A stretch of 64,000 nucleotides of DNA from Halodesulfovibrio sp. (GTDB lineage Bacteria; Desulfobacterota; Desulfovibrionia; Desulfovibrionales; Desulfovibrionaceae). Made by a program: the position numbers and the translations under genes. Below, in pieces: positions 38,738 through 48,000 of this stretch; positions within the stretch are counted from its first letter, which is position 1; each line of letters opens with the position of its first letter. Location: NCBI RefSeq assembly GCF_025210605.1, contig NZ_JAOARI010000036.1, forward strand, positions 21,164-85,163, given 5' to 3'. A model generated the notes under the pieces. The model saw only the letters and a list, made by a program, of their open reading frames with translations, was not told the origin of the DNA and searched no databases.

Positions 38738-40120
38738 CTACAAAATAAACAGTGTCGCTAAGCCAAGGAATATAAGGAAACCAAAACCATCTGTCAGCGT
38801 AGTAAGGAAAATACTCGACGCCTGTGCAGGGTCACGTCCCAGCTCTTTAAGGATAAGCGGAATAGAAGCCCCCGCAAGAGCACCTAGCAGCATATCCAAA
38901 GCCAAAGCCGCAGCCATTACCTGAGCCAGTAGGACATTCTGCGTAAACAAGAATACGCCCAGCATGACAAGTAAGCTGACGATTAATCCTGTTAAAGCCC
39001 CGACTTTTGCCTCACGGAGCACTGCTTTCCAGCTTTTCACGCGGTCAAACCGCTCTACTGCAAGTTGACGAATCATAACAGCAAGCGCTTGCTGTCCTGT
39101 ATTTCCTGCCTGGTTTGCAACAATAGGCATAAGCACGGCAAGAATTGCCATTTGAGCAATAGAGCCTTCAAACAAAAATACAACATATGCTGAAACACTT
39201 GAATTCAACATATTGATAAACAACCATGGCAACCGAACCTTTACTGACTCTAGCCACGGCGTATCTACAGTTTCGTCTTGCCCCGCACCAACCATGCCGA
39301 GCATATCTTCTGTTGCTTCTTCGTGGATAATATCAATAACGTCATCGTATGTAACAACGCCAAGCAACCTGCCTTCATAATCCACAACAGGCAACGCCAT
39401 AAAATTGTATCGAGAAAGAAGATGCGCGACGTTTTCTTTATCTTCATCGAACACTGCTGAAATAAGGCTCTGATCGGAAAGTTTTTCTTCAAGAACAGTA
39501 CCCGGTCGGCACAACAGCAAGTCACGTAAAGAAAGCACACCGACAAGCCGGTCGGCACTGTCTACAATATATGCATAATATGGAATCTCTTTGTCTTCCA
39601 TTTCCCGTCGTATATGCATAATTGCCTGATCGGCTGTAAGTTCCTGCCCGAGAATAATAATCTCGGTGTTCATAATGCCGCCAGCGGTGTCTGGATCAAA
39701 CGCCAGCAGGCTTCGAATTTCTTCTGCGTCGTCATCTTCCAGACGTCCAAGAAGAACATCCCTGTGTTCTTCGTCCAGCTCATCAAGAACGTCAGTCGCA
39801 TCATCCGGCGACATTTCGGAAAGAATACGAACAGCTACATCAACATCGAGGTTTTCGATAATATCAGTCTGGACACGATCTTCCATTTCAGCAAGAGTTT
39901 CCGCAGCATCTTCCGTAGAAAGATGCTCCATCATGCAAACCTGCTTTTCGATGGAAAGATTTTCTATATGGTCAGCGGCATCTGCCGGGTGGGCAAACTC
40001 GCCTGTAAGAATAGAGCTAACTTCTTCTCGACAGTTATTTTCAGGCATAACCGCCTTATTTTCTTCCGAAGCTTCTGCTGCTCCATCTTCTCTGCTATGC
40101 TGCTTTTTTGTACCAGTCAT
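38738..40120 (-). CDS. mgtE: Magnesium transporter MgtE
   Basis: 460 residues: an N-terminal superhelical domain of acidic repeats (LSTEDAAETLAEME...; MSPDDATDVLDEL), two CBS domains (about 190-310) that sense Mg2+, and a membrane pore domain with the signature PIVANQAGNTGQQALAVMIRQ and LDMLLGALAGASIPL. It is a gated Mg2+ channel of the inner membrane. ATG 40120 has AGGTGG 6 bases upstream and is preferred to the longer start at 40204. Divergent from nadC. No M-box riboswitch seen in the short leader. Confidence 0.94.
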   Translation of the reverse strand: MTGTKKQHSREDGAAEASEENKAVMPENNCREEVSSILTGEFAHPADAADHIENLSIEKQVCMMEHLSTEDAAETLAEMEDRVQTDIIENLDVDVAVRILSEMSPDDATDVLDELDEEHRDVLLGRLEDDDAEEIRSLLAFDPDTAGGIMNTEIIILGQELTADQAIMHIRREMEDKEIPYYAYIVDSADRLVGVLSLRDLLLCRPGTVLEEKLSDQSLISAVFDEDKENVAHLLSRYNFMALPVVDYEGRLLGVVTYDDVIDIIHEEATEDMLGMVGAGQDETVDTPWLESVKVRLPWLFINMLNSSVSAYVVFLFEGSIAQMAILAVLMPIVANQAGNTGQQALAVMIRQLAVERFDRVKSWKAVLREAKVGALTGLIVSLLVMLGVFLFTQNVLLAQVMAAALALDMLLGALAGASIPLILKELGRDPAQASSIFLTTLTDGFGFLIFLGLATLFIL

Positions 40121-40280
40121 GCTCAACCACCTGAGCCCTACGAGCGTGTGAAATTTATCATTTGTCAAGACCGCTTGACGAAACTGTCGCAGCCACCTAA
40201 ACACCGCCTAAGAGGGATGGAACGACCCCCACTCTCCCGGCTTTGTGCCTCTACCATTAAGAGGGTCAGTTACACAATCC

Positions 40281-41156
40281 ATGCATACAGAAAAATTTGA
40301 TTCATTTTTTCAAGGTAACGCACAAGTCTACCTCAACAGCGCCATCGAACTTGCGTTAGAAGAGGATGGTCCAGATCTTACCTCGGAAGGAATCTTCCCC
40401 CCAGGTCACAAGCTCTCTGCCGAAATCATCAGTAAAGAAGATACACTTGTTGTCGGTCTTCCACTTATACCGCTCATTATGGCAGCTTGCGCTGATACTG
40501 AATGGTCATGGAATGCTTTGACAACAGAAGGCGCTCTTGTTCCAGACCGAACTGTAGTAGCAACTATTGAAGCTGATGCAAGTCATCTGCTAAAAGCTGA
40601 ACGTATCATACTTAACTTTATAACACATCTTTCAGGCATTGCGAACCTGACCAAGCAATATGTTGACCAGCTTGAAGGTACCGGCACTGCTCTTTTGGAT
40701 ACACGCAAGACGTTGCCTTGTCTGCGATATCCTGAAAAATATGCTGTTCTTATGGGTGGCGGGCAGAACCACCGTAAAGACTTAACAGAAATTCTTATGC
40801 TGAAAGACAACCATATTGACCTTGCAGGCAATATGACAGCAGCAGTAAACAAACTGCGTGCAACATACTTCCCGTGTCCGCCAATTGAGGTGGAATGCCG
40901 CACAATGGACGAAGTCCACGAAGCCGTTGCATGCAAAGCTGACAGAATTATGTTGGACAACATGGATATTCCAAAAATTCGGGAAGCACTTGCCGTTATT
41001 CCTGAATCTATTGAAACAGAAGTGAGCGGCGGTGTCACACTCGAAACAATCCGAAGCCTTGCCCTTGCCTCTGACTCAGGTCCGCATTACATTTCAGTAG
41101 GAAGATTAACTCACTCTGCACCAATTGCAGACTTTAGTATGCTCGTCAGTGAATAA
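40281..41156 (+). CDS. nadC: Nicotinate-nucleotide pyrophosphorylase (carboxylating)
   Basis: 291 residues. Converts quinolinate and PRPP to nicotinate mononucleotide, the last step of de novo pyridine-ring synthesis. The core TRKTLPCLRYPEKYAVLMGG then NHRKDLTEILMLKDNHI, and the ending EVSGGVTLETIRSLA...ISVGRLTHSA, are typical of NadC. The start is uncertain: ATG 40281 is likely, though no strong site precedes it; GTG 40245 would add 12 residues. First gene of the nad cluster. Confidence 0.93.
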   Translation: MHTEKFDSFFQGNAQVYLNSAIELALEEDGPDLTSEGIFPPGHKLSAEIISKEDTLVVGLPLIPLIMAACADTEWSWNALTTEGALVPDRTVVATIEADASHLLKAERIILNFITHLSGIANLTKQYVDQLEGTGTALLDTRKTLPCLRYPEKYAVLMGGGQNHRKDLTEILMLKDNHIDLAGNMTAAVNKLRATYFPCPPIEVECRTMDEVHEAVACKADRIMLDNMDIPKIREALAVIPESIETEVSGGVTLETIRSLALASDSGPHYISVGRLTHSAPIADFSMLVSE

Positions 41157-41275
41157 GTCCTCATTATACAGGTTGAGGCAACACTGTGCATTCCTCCTTT
41201 ACTGTAACCCTGTTTTACAACATTGAACCTGTGTATAGCGTAAGAAAACCAAACATTTTAGCATAATACACATGC

Positions 41276-41283
41276 TATATAAT
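41276..41283 (+). promoter_or_regulatory. Candidate extended -10 promoter upstream of nadA
   Basis: TGC then TATATAAT forms an extended -10 element about 125 bases before nadA, in the 253-base gap after nadC. The -35 region (ATTTTA at about 41255) is poor, as allowed for extended -10 promoters. Confidence 0.4.
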
Positions 41284-41409
41284 TTGGATTTTTTTAAATA
41301 CCGTTTAGCAATTATTTATTGATATCTATTTTATACACAATCGATGCGCTTAAGCAGATTACAGCAATGCACTGGATTGCCAGCAATCTTTATTTGGAGA
41401 AAATACGTA

Positions 41410-42444
41410 ATGAACCAGTATCAAAAAAGAATTACAGAGCTTCGCAAACAACTCGGTGATGACCTAGTTATTATGGGACATCATTACCAGAATGATGCCG
41501 TGCTGCGCCATGTTGATTTAACGGGCGACTCTCTTGAGCTTGCGCGTAAAGTAACAACAATCGACGCAAAACATATCGTTTTCTGCGGTGTTTACTTTAT
41601 GGGTGAATCAGCAGCGCTGCTTGCGAGTGATGAACAGAATATATACCTGCCGGAAGAAGATGCCAACTGTGTTATGTCACAAATGGCGCCATACATGCTT
41701 GCAGACAAAGTGCTTACACGCATTAAAGAATCCGGTCGCAACATTGTTCCACTTACCTACGTAAACTCTTCTGTTGCAGTAAAAGCAGTATGCGGAAAAC
41801 ACGGCGGCTCTGTGTGCACATCTGCCAACGCGGAAAAAATGATGCGCTGGGCAATGGAACGCGGCGACAGTGTTCTCTTCCTGCCAGACAAACACCTTGC
41901 ACGAAATACTGCAAAAATCATCGGTATCCCTCAAGAGTCTTGGCACATCTTGAATATTAGAAGCGAAGGCTCACAAATTGATATGGATGCCGTAAGCAAA
42001 TCTAATCTCATTATGTGGCCGGGTTGTTGTGCTATCCATGCTCGCTTTAATGAGCGACAGATTGATGAAGCTCGCGCCGAGAATCCGGATACTAAAATTG
42101 TTATCCATCCAGAAGCTGCTCCAAATGTTATCGATAAAGCAGACGCAGCCGGTTCAACTTCCTTTATCATTAAGTATGTTGAAGCTGCACCGGAAGGTTC
42201 TACTATAGGTATCGGCACAGAGCTTAACCTTGTTGAACGCCTTGCAGACCAGTACGAAGGGTCAAAAACAATATTCCCGTTACTGGAATCTACCTGTTCT
42301 CATATGGCGCGTGTGACAGAACCAAAACTCGCTAATACTCTCGAAGCTATTGCAAATGGAACAGCAAAACCTGTTAAGGTTCCGGCTGGTCTTGTAGAGG
42401 ACGCAAAAATCGCATTGGAACGAATGCTGATCGCCTGCGCTTAA
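41410..42444 (+). CDS. nadA: Quinolinate synthase
   Basis: 344 residues, a [4Fe-4S] enzyme that joins iminoaspartate and dihydroxyacetone phosphate into quinolinate. Three cluster cysteines are visible in VFCGVYFMGESA, MWPGCCAIHARF and LLESTCSHMARV regions; other marks are GHHYQND near the start and PEAAPNVIDKAD. ATG 41410 has GGAG upstream; the frame extends to 41344 without a site. It lies 30 bases before nadB, so the two are co-transcribed. Confidence 0.96.
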   Translation: MNQYQKRITELRKQLGDDLVIMGHHYQNDAVLRHVDLTGDSLELARKVTTIDAKHIVFCGVYFMGESAALLASDEQNIYLPEEDANCVMSQMAPYMLADKVLTRIKESGRNIVPLTYVNSSVAVKAVCGKHGGSVCTSANAEKMMRWAMERGDSVLFLPDKHLARNTAKIIGIPQESWHILNIRSEGSQIDMDAVSKSNLIMWPGCCAIHARFNERQIDEARAENPDTKIVIHPEAAPNVIDKADAAGSTSFIIKYVEAAPEGSTIGIGTELNLVERLADQYEGSKTIFPLLESTCSHMARVTEPKLANTLEAIANGTAKPVKVPAGLVEDAKIALERMLIACA

Positions 42445-42474
42445 TTTTTTTCTTACGTTAAACAGGACGTTGTG

Positions 42475-44058
42475 ATGAGTGATAACCGTCATTACACAAC
42501 AGTGCTCGTCATCGGTTCCGGCATTGCCGGTTGTACCGCTGCCCTGCGCCTTGCTGACGAAGGTGTGCATTGTACACTGATTACGAGCAGCTCCAATTTA
42601 GATCACGGCAACTCTGCTCTGGCTCAAGGTGGTATCGTCTTTAAAGCAGACGACAACGACCATCAACAGCTGGAAAAAGACATTCTAACTGCCGGACATA
42701 GCTATAACTCTTTAAAAGCCGTCCACTCCATTGCCATTCGCGGCCCCCATGCTGTTGAAGACATTTTGGTTAAACGTCTTGGAATTCCTTTTGCCCGCCA
42801 GAAAGCTCCTTCTGAATGCGAATGGGATTTAACCAGAGAAGGCGGACACGAAACACCACGTATTTTGCATTGCGCAGATTACACCGGACGCGCGATTATG
42901 GATGGGCTTATCCGTGAAATTACGGCACACCCAAACATAACCGTCATGCGGAATAGAACCGCAATCGACCTGCTCACCAGTCATCACCATGCAGACAACC
43001 CTCAGTTCAAATACGAGCTTGAAAATGAATGCCTTGGTGCATATGTCTTCAATGAAGACGAGCAGCGCGTCGAAACCATGTTCGCAGACTACACAGTCGT
43101 CGCTACAGGTGGCATCGGGCAGATTTATCTGCATACAACCAACCCTCTTGGCTCCATCGGTTCCGGTGTTGCTATGGGCTTCCGTGCCGGTGCAACAGTG
43201 CACAACATGGAGTTCGTACAATTCCATCCGACAGCGTTCCACCACCATTCCGGACAGAAATTTCTGATTACGGAAGCCATGCGTGGTGAAGGCGCTAGAC
43301 TAATGAACTCTAAGGGCGAATACTTTATGCCTAACTATGATAGACGCGCAGATTTAGCCCCGCGTGACATTGTTGCACGTTCTATCGTAGACGAAATGCT
43401 GAAAAACGACGATGACTGCGTCTACCTTGATACTTCAGAAATGAAGCATGACCTTGCCAACCGTTTCCCAACTATCTTTAAGCGTTGCCTTGAACTTGGT
43501 ATCGACATCCGTAAAGAACCTGTTCCGGTTGTACCGGCAGCGCACTACAGTTGTGGTGGTATTCTAGTTAACGAACATGGCAGAACCACTGTTGCACGCT
43601 TATACGCGGTAGGAGAATGCAGTTGTACCGGCGTACACGGTGCTAACCGTCTTGCCTCCACCTCTTTGCTTGAAGCGCTTGTATGGGCAGATACAGCCGC
43701 GCAGCATATCAAAGATCGTGTAGATAGCCCTGTAACAGAAGAGCTGCGCAATGTTGTTCCTGATTGGAAGCCAATTGGTGACGATCACAACGACGACCCT
43801 GCTCTTATCGCTCAGGACTGGAGCCGAATCCGCAACACAATGTGGAACTATGTAGGTATTACCAGAACCTCACAGCGCCTTGCGCGCGCGCATGAAGATA
43901 TGCGGGATTTATCCAAGCATCTGCATACGTTTTACAAAACCACACCATTGTCTAAACGTCTTATCGATTTATTCCACGGCTGCCTGACAGCGTATATCAT
44001 TACTATGGCAGCAAAACGAAATACTAAAAGCATTGGCTGCCACTACAGGACAGACTAA
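42475..44058 (+). CDS. nadB: L-aspartate oxidase
   Basis: 527 residues. FAD enzyme oxidising aspartate to iminoaspartate for NadA; in anaerobes fumarate can serve as acceptor. FAD-binding VIGSGIAGCTAALRLA at the N-terminus, the SALAQGGIVF segment, the active-site region EFVQFHPTAFH, and HYSCGGILVNEHGRT...VGECSCTGVHGANRLASTSLLE are all typical. ATG 42475 is preferred to GTG 42472 (AGGA about 8 bases upstream). Confidence 0.95.
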   Translation: MSDNRHYTTVLVIGSGIAGCTAALRLADEGVHCTLITSSSNLDHGNSALAQGGIVFKADDNDHQQLEKDILTAGHSYNSLKAVHSIAIRGPHAVEDILVKRLGIPFARQKAPSECEWDLTREGGHETPRILHCADYTGRAIMDGLIREITAHPNITVMRNRTAIDLLTSHHHADNPQFKYELENECLGAYVFNEDEQRVETMFADYTVVATGGIGQIYLHTTNPLGSIGSGVAMGFRAGATVHNMEFVQFHPTAFHHHSGQKFLITEAMRGEGARLMNSKGEYFMPNYDRRADLAPRDIVARSIVDEMLKNDDDCVYLDTSEMKHDLANRFPTIFKRCLELGIDIRKEPVPVVPAAHYSCGGILVNEHGRTTVARLYAVGECSCTGVHGANRLASTSLLEALVWADTAAQHIKDRVDSPVTEELRNVVPDWKPIGDDHNDDPALIAQDWSRIRNTMWNYVGITRTSQRLARAHEDMRDLSKHLHTFYKTTPLSKRLIDLFHGCLTAYIITMAAKRNTKSIGCHYRTD

Positions 44059-44102
44059 CGCTGAACAGTATAGTTGTTCTACTTTATGAGTATTATGTAA
44101 TA

Positions 44103-44137
44103 AAAAAAGCAATATCCTTTTGGATGTTGCTTTTTTA
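44103..44137. terminator. Terminator after nadB
   Basis: AAAAAAAGCAATATCC / GGATGTTGCTTTTTT with one G-T pair and a TTTT loop. Convergent with the minus-strand oxidase accessory cluster. Confidence 0.92.
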
Positions 44138-44166
44138 CTTTCAACTATGAGTATCCGATACAGAGT

Positions 44167-44610
44167 TTACCAGACAAAAAGGAAAAACACCTGAATTCCC
44201 GTTATAATTTGAATAAAAACGAGCACACAAAGAAACAACCCGACTACACCATGTGCTACACAAAACGACTGTCGTTTCTTCTTAACAACATCCATCCAAT
44301 AACCAGAAACAAAGGTTGCAAGCAGCAAGGGAATAGATGCCATACCGACGCGGTAATGCTCTTCCGTGAGGCGATAATTATTCCACTCAGCATGGGTATA
44401 GTATATCCCGACACCAATCCCAATTGTCCACAGTAAAACCGCAATTTTGCCAAACAGCACATGCCGTTTCCATGGAAACAAAAAAGACATATCGTTGTGC
44501 ACTTTCAGAAAGCGTTTCATCCCCCAATACAATGCGATATAGCCAAAAACAATACCGGTAATTTGAATCGCTGGATGAATATACAAGTGAAGCTTCGCTT
44601 CCTGAAACAT
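44167..44610 (-). CDS. Small four-helix membrane protein (DUF4079 / cytochrome b561-like)
   Basis: 147 residues with four membrane helices. Histidines in or near the helices (IHPAIQITG, FPWKRHVLFGK, YYTHAEW, CVAHGVVGLF) have the spacing seen in DUF4079 and b561-like heme proteins, so heme binding is possible but unproven. ATG 44610 has CAGGAG 8 bases upstream; a longer frame reaches 44682 but would overlap the upstream gene. It is the last gene of the oxidase accessory cluster. Family assignment is from memory of the pattern. Confidence 0.7.
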   Translation of the reverse strand: MFQEAKLHLYIHPAIQITGIVFGYIALYWGMKRFLKVHNDMSFLFPWKRHVLFGKIAVLLWTIGIGVGIYYTHAEWNNYRLTEEHYRVGMASIPLLLATFVSGYWMDVVKKKRQSFCVAHGVVGLFLCVLVFIQIITGIQVFFLFVW

Positions 44611-44629
44611 ACGGCAAGCTCCTGCATGA

Positions 44630-45499
44630 TTAAAGTTGTACCAGCACAGCTCCCAGTAAAATACACATTGATGCAATATCAAAAAGACGAAGTGACGTAA
44701 GCCTTGTCAACGGTAACACACTTCCCAGCAGCAATATTCCCCCAAGAAAAGCACCAACAAGAGAAGAAACTCCTAATGTCCATGTGCACACTAAAGCGAA
44801 TGACATAATGCTGCATATGTATGCAAAGTACCATACACGCATCAGTACTTTATGGTGCATCAATACAAAATAACTCACCACCAACGGGCTGAATCGAGAT
44901 AAATATTCTTCTTTATGTGTGTAAATTTGAACCCACCCGTGCGCAATCTGCGCAAAATACCATATAGTACAATTCGTCAAAATCAACGGGTCAGTAATAC
45001 TACCGCCAGCAGCAACCCACCCCATAAGAGGTGGCAATGCTCCGGCAACACAACCGACAAGTAAGGCGATAGAAGAGCGACGCTTTAATGCGGTATACAT
45101 GCCATTATAAACAACCACTACTCCGGCACCTAAAGCTAAAGTCTGTACCGAACCTGTCATTGCATACAGGCTGGCAGCCAGTCCAATCCACACTCCTCCC
45201 ATCAAAGCTGCCATTTTAGCACTAAGATACCCTTGAGGAAGCGGGCGCAGGACTGTACGCGAAAAATATCCGTCTGTCCGTTTTTCCTGCACCTGATTAA
45301 GTGCAGAGCAGCCCGCACAAAGGAAGAAACTTCCCAATCCAGCTGCAAACGCGCCGCACGTCACATCCGGCGTATGCAAAAAATAGCCGAGCATAGATAC
45401 GACTGCCACAACAAAAGAAAGAGGAAAACGCCCAAGAACAACAACGTTCGCCACCATTCTCCGCGCATCAAGTTTAGATTCCAGCCGGTAAATATTCAT
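44630..45499 (-). CDS. UbiA-family prenyltransferase, heme O synthase-like (CyoE/CtaB)
   Basis: 289 residues with about eight membrane helices. First prenyl-binding motif NQVQEKRTD (N-x3-E-x3-D form of CtaB) followed by RTVLRPLPQG; second region YTALKRRSSIALLVG then GALPPLMGW. This matches protoheme IX farnesyltransferase, which makes heme O for oxidases. In the second region the usual T-x-x-N reads S-I-A, a possible relaxation. It starts 18 bases after the CoxII stop, where oxidase subunits I and III might be expected. Confidence 0.85.
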   Translation of the reverse strand: MNIYRLESKLDARRMVANVVVLGRFPLSFVVAVVSMLGYFLHTPDVTCGAFAAGLGSFFLCAGCSALNQVQEKRTDGYFSRTVLRPLPQGYLSAKMAALMGGVWIGLAASLYAMTGSVQTLALGAGVVVVYNGMYTALKRRSSIALLVGCVAGALPPLMGWVAAGGSITDPLILTNCTIWYFAQIAHGWVQIYTHKEEYLSRFSPLVVSYFVLMHHKVLMRVWYFAYICSIMSFALVCTWTLGVSSLVGAFLGGILLLGSVLPLTRLTSLRLFDIASMCILLGAVLVQL

Positions 45500-45517
45500 G
45501 CACCAATCCCCCCCGAA

Positions 45518-46255
45518 TTATTGGTTACCGAGCTTTAAGCTTTCCGCATCAAAATCAAATTTATGCAAACACTCCGCAAAAATTACACTGTTAGACAACC
45601 AATACGATGAACAACCATACTTGCCAGACAACGCAATTGTTGAATTCAAAATTGTTGATTCACTGTTGAGCCAACTGGCAAACTCTTCTTTAGATAACAC
45701 CTCAATGGTTGAAACCATATTCGCATGTTCACCGCCACATGATGTTGAACAAACTATATCATGGCTGCCAAGCGACTCCGGTTTAAACCATGCGAACGCT
45801 TCGATCCCAGGTACAGCATTTATTTTTATGCCAAAAGCTGGAATATCCAATGCATGTACAACATCGCTTGATGTTATGCTCAACCTTATAAACGTATCGA
45901 CAGGAACGTATAGAACCTTACTTTGTTTCCCATTTTCATACACAAAGTGCCATTCAGAGGTACTTCCCACAACATGAACCTTCATCGCATTATGCGATGC
46001 TGTATGCATTGCTCTAAAATCAACCCAGCCATAATAATACATTGCAACAACAAGAAACAAAGGGAGCAGTATCCATACAACTTCCAGCCAGATTGTATCT
46101 TTCTTTTTTGCTGGAACCGGTTGGCGTTCATGTCGATACCGATACACAAGCAGCAACGCTACAAGAGTCATTCCCACCAAAAGCACAATGGAAATGCCAA
46201 AAATAACGTAGAAAGCAAAATCAATATGCTGCGCTGAGGGTATCGGTTGATTCAT
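45518..46255 (-). CDS. Cytochrome c oxidase subunit II-like protein
   Basis: 245 residues: two membrane helices (about 13-38 and 58-76) and a cupredoxin domain in the periplasm. The CuA ligands are His134, Cys169, Cys173, His177 and Met180 in CSTSCGGEHANM; the canonical Glu between the cysteines is Thr171 here. The aromatic segment SEWHFVYENGK corresponds to the electron-entry region. After the usual domain end there is an extra tail of about 45 residues with two further cysteines, not seen in typical subunit II. ATG 46255 has GAGG 5 bases upstream and is preferred to GTG 46261. No subunit I gene is in the window. Confidence 0.88.
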   Translation of the reverse strand: MNQPIPSAQHIDFAFYVIFGISIVLLVGMTLVALLLVYRYRHERQPVPAKKKDTIWLEVVWILLPLFLVVAMYYYGWVDFRAMHTASHNAMKVHVVGSTSEWHFVYENGKQSKVLYVPVDTFIRLSITSSDVVHALDIPAFGIKINAVPGIEAFAWFKPESLGSHDIVCSTSCGGEHANMVSTIEVLSKEEFASWLNSESTILNSTIALSGKYGCSSYWLSNSVIFAECLHKFDFDAESLKLGNQ

Positions 46256-46310
46256 CTCCACCTCGTTACTGGCACATCTTTTGTTTGGAACAAAAATTCA
46301 CTGCCTGTCA

Positions 46311-47450
46311 TTATAATCTAAGTTTTTTTCGCTTCTTCTTTTTTCCTTTCAAAAGCATTACACAAAGAAAGAGAAGTACCAGTGCGGCAAACGCAAAGCC
46401 TGAAATTTTAACAGGATCAAGAACATATTTTTTACTCACAGGGTCATACGAAAAGCACATGCGAATAAGCCGCTGCATGGAAAACAATGGTATATTCGTA
46501 TCACCCTCAGTAAGAGCCATGGTTACATCAAACGGCAAAATATCCGTTCCGTACAGATACCGAGTGATTTTACCATCAGGCGTTACCGCCACAAGAGCAA
46601 TGGGGTATACAAACTCATTGTCGACTCGCTTAAACCGAAACCCTATTTCACGCATTAGCGTCTGAATAGTAGATTTATCACCTACAAGAAACTTCCACGC
46701 ATCCGCGGGAAAATCAGGATCAGTAACATGCAGAGCTTGCAGTAAATTCTGTTTTTTCTGTGCAGCAAGCTCCGGCGTATCATTTTCATCAAAACTCACC
46801 ATCAGGACCCGATAGTCTTTATTCGGAACCAAAGTAACATTAGGAAGCACCACAGCAATTGCGCTCATCAACACATCACAAGCATCAGTACAGGAGTAAT
46901 AAACAGGAACAATGAGTACAGGAGTTGTTATAAGCGAGCGTAAATTCACACGCTGCCCTGTTGAGTCAGTAAAGAAGAGTGGAGTCGATATCGTTGCGCC
47001 CAAGTGTTCAGTAACGCCCGCCTCAGTGGAACCAAACGGTACCGCAGTTGCCATGACTGGTGCAGAACTGCCATCAACGTTTAACACACGACTATCTGGT
47101 TCATTTTCACTCAAAAGAGTTGAACGCGAATGATCGATGGCTCCATCCTGCATAACTTCAGCACCATACCTTCCTGCGTTCACTATAGAGTTATTCGGCA
47201 CTTCTTTTGTGCGTCCGTCCTTGTCAGCATACGTAGAATCACTGTCGCGGCTACCAAATGGATCCAACCTCGATCCATCCATATAGTGATCGGATGGAGT
47301 GTATGCAGGATTGCCTGTTTGAGCCTCTTTCACAGGACTTTCAATCGCTTCATTTCCACTGGAAAAACTCACAATAAGTAACAGCAAGAGACTTATAGGT
47401 ACGGCAAAACGCAACAGCTGCTTTACAACACGTTGTCTAAGTTCGGACAC
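46311..47450 (-). CDS. Sco1/SenC-like protein with two membrane anchors
   Basis: 379 residues. N-terminal helix (about 14-30), a low-complexity polar region (about 35-145), a thioredoxin-fold Sco domain with CTDAC (Cys187, Cys191), and a C-terminal helix before a basic tail. Sco proteins deliver copper to the CuA site of subunit II, using CxxxC and a distant His. Here the expected His place reads FVYPIALVAV (Tyr282), and no other His is found in the right region. Start is GTG 47450, with GGAG 8 bases upstream. It precedes coxII in the same direction. Confidence 0.85.
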   Translation of the reverse strand: MSELRQRVVKQLLRFAVPISLLLLLIVSFSSGNEAIESPVKEAQTGNPAYTPSDHYMDGSRLDPFGSRDSDSTYADKDGRTKEVPNNSIVNAGRYGAEVMQDGAIDHSRSTLLSENEPDSRVLNVDGSSAPVMATAVPFGSTEAGVTEHLGATISTPLFFTDSTGQRVNLRSLITTPVLIVPVYYSCTDACDVLMSAIAVVLPNVTLVPNKDYRVLMVSFDENDTPELAAQKKQNLLQALHVTDPDFPADAWKFLVGDKSTIQTLMREIGFRFKRVDNEFVYPIALVAVTPDGKITRYLYGTDILPFDVTMALTEGDTNIPLFSMQRLIRMCFSYDPVSKKYVLDPVKISGFAFAALVLLFLCVMLLKGKKKKRKKLRL

Positions 47451-47474
47451 AACAATTCTCCCTATAGTTTCGCG

Positions 47475-47789
47475 CTAAAACGTACTGATATATTCCGAAA
47501 CCTTCACTCTATCCTCTTCGCTCATTCGCTTCACAATGCTCACCATAATGTTCTTTTTGGAACCGCCATACGTGCCATCTACATACCCATTAAGTTTATC
47601 AAGAATCTGATTAGCTGTTTGTCCTTTAAGCTTTGCGCTTACACCAAGTGCCATCACTTCACCTGTCTGCCCATGACATCCGGCGCAGGACTGATACAAC
47701 ATTTTCCCGCCAGTATCTTCTGCCATACTTAATGAAACACAAATAAATGTAATACCGGCAATAACTAACCAGATTGATACTTTTTTCAT
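47475..47789 (-). CDS. Small periplasmic c-type cytochrome (c553-like)
   Basis: 104 residues: signal peptide (about 1-23), heme-binding SCAGCH (Cys35, Cys38, His39), and a likely axial Met in KKNIMVSIVKRMS. It is a soluble monoheme cytochrome c, a probable electron donor to the oxidase in related gene clusters. GGAGGG precedes the ATG. First gene of the minus-strand cluster cytochrome-Sco-CoxII-CtaB-DUF4079. Confidence 0.93.
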   Translation of the reverse strand: MKKVSIWLVIAGITFICVSLSMAEDTGGKMLYQSCAGCHGQTGEVMALGVSAKLKGQTANQILDKLNGYVDGTYGGSKKNIMVSIVKRMSEEDRVKVSEYISTF

Positions 47790-47907
47790 TATAACCCTCC
47801 ATTAAATTCGAGGAATAGAGATTTAGTACATAACATACCACCAACAATGAAAAAAGATCAATACAACGACAGTTGATAGATATTCAGCAACATTTTGCAA
47901 AAGAAAA

Positions 47908-47979
47908 CCTTCGAGTACAAAACTGTAATCGAAGGTACATGGTACAAAAAAAAAGACGCCCCAAATGGAGCGTCTTTTA
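47908..47979 (-). terminator. Terminator region after secF
   Basis: AAAAGACGC / GCGTCTTTT (47951-47978) followed on the minus strand by a run of T, plus a second inverted repeat ACCTTCGA / TCGAAGGT (about 47907-47938) further downstream. Confidence 0.8.
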
Positions 47980-48000
47980 CATCTACAAAGCCAAAGATAC

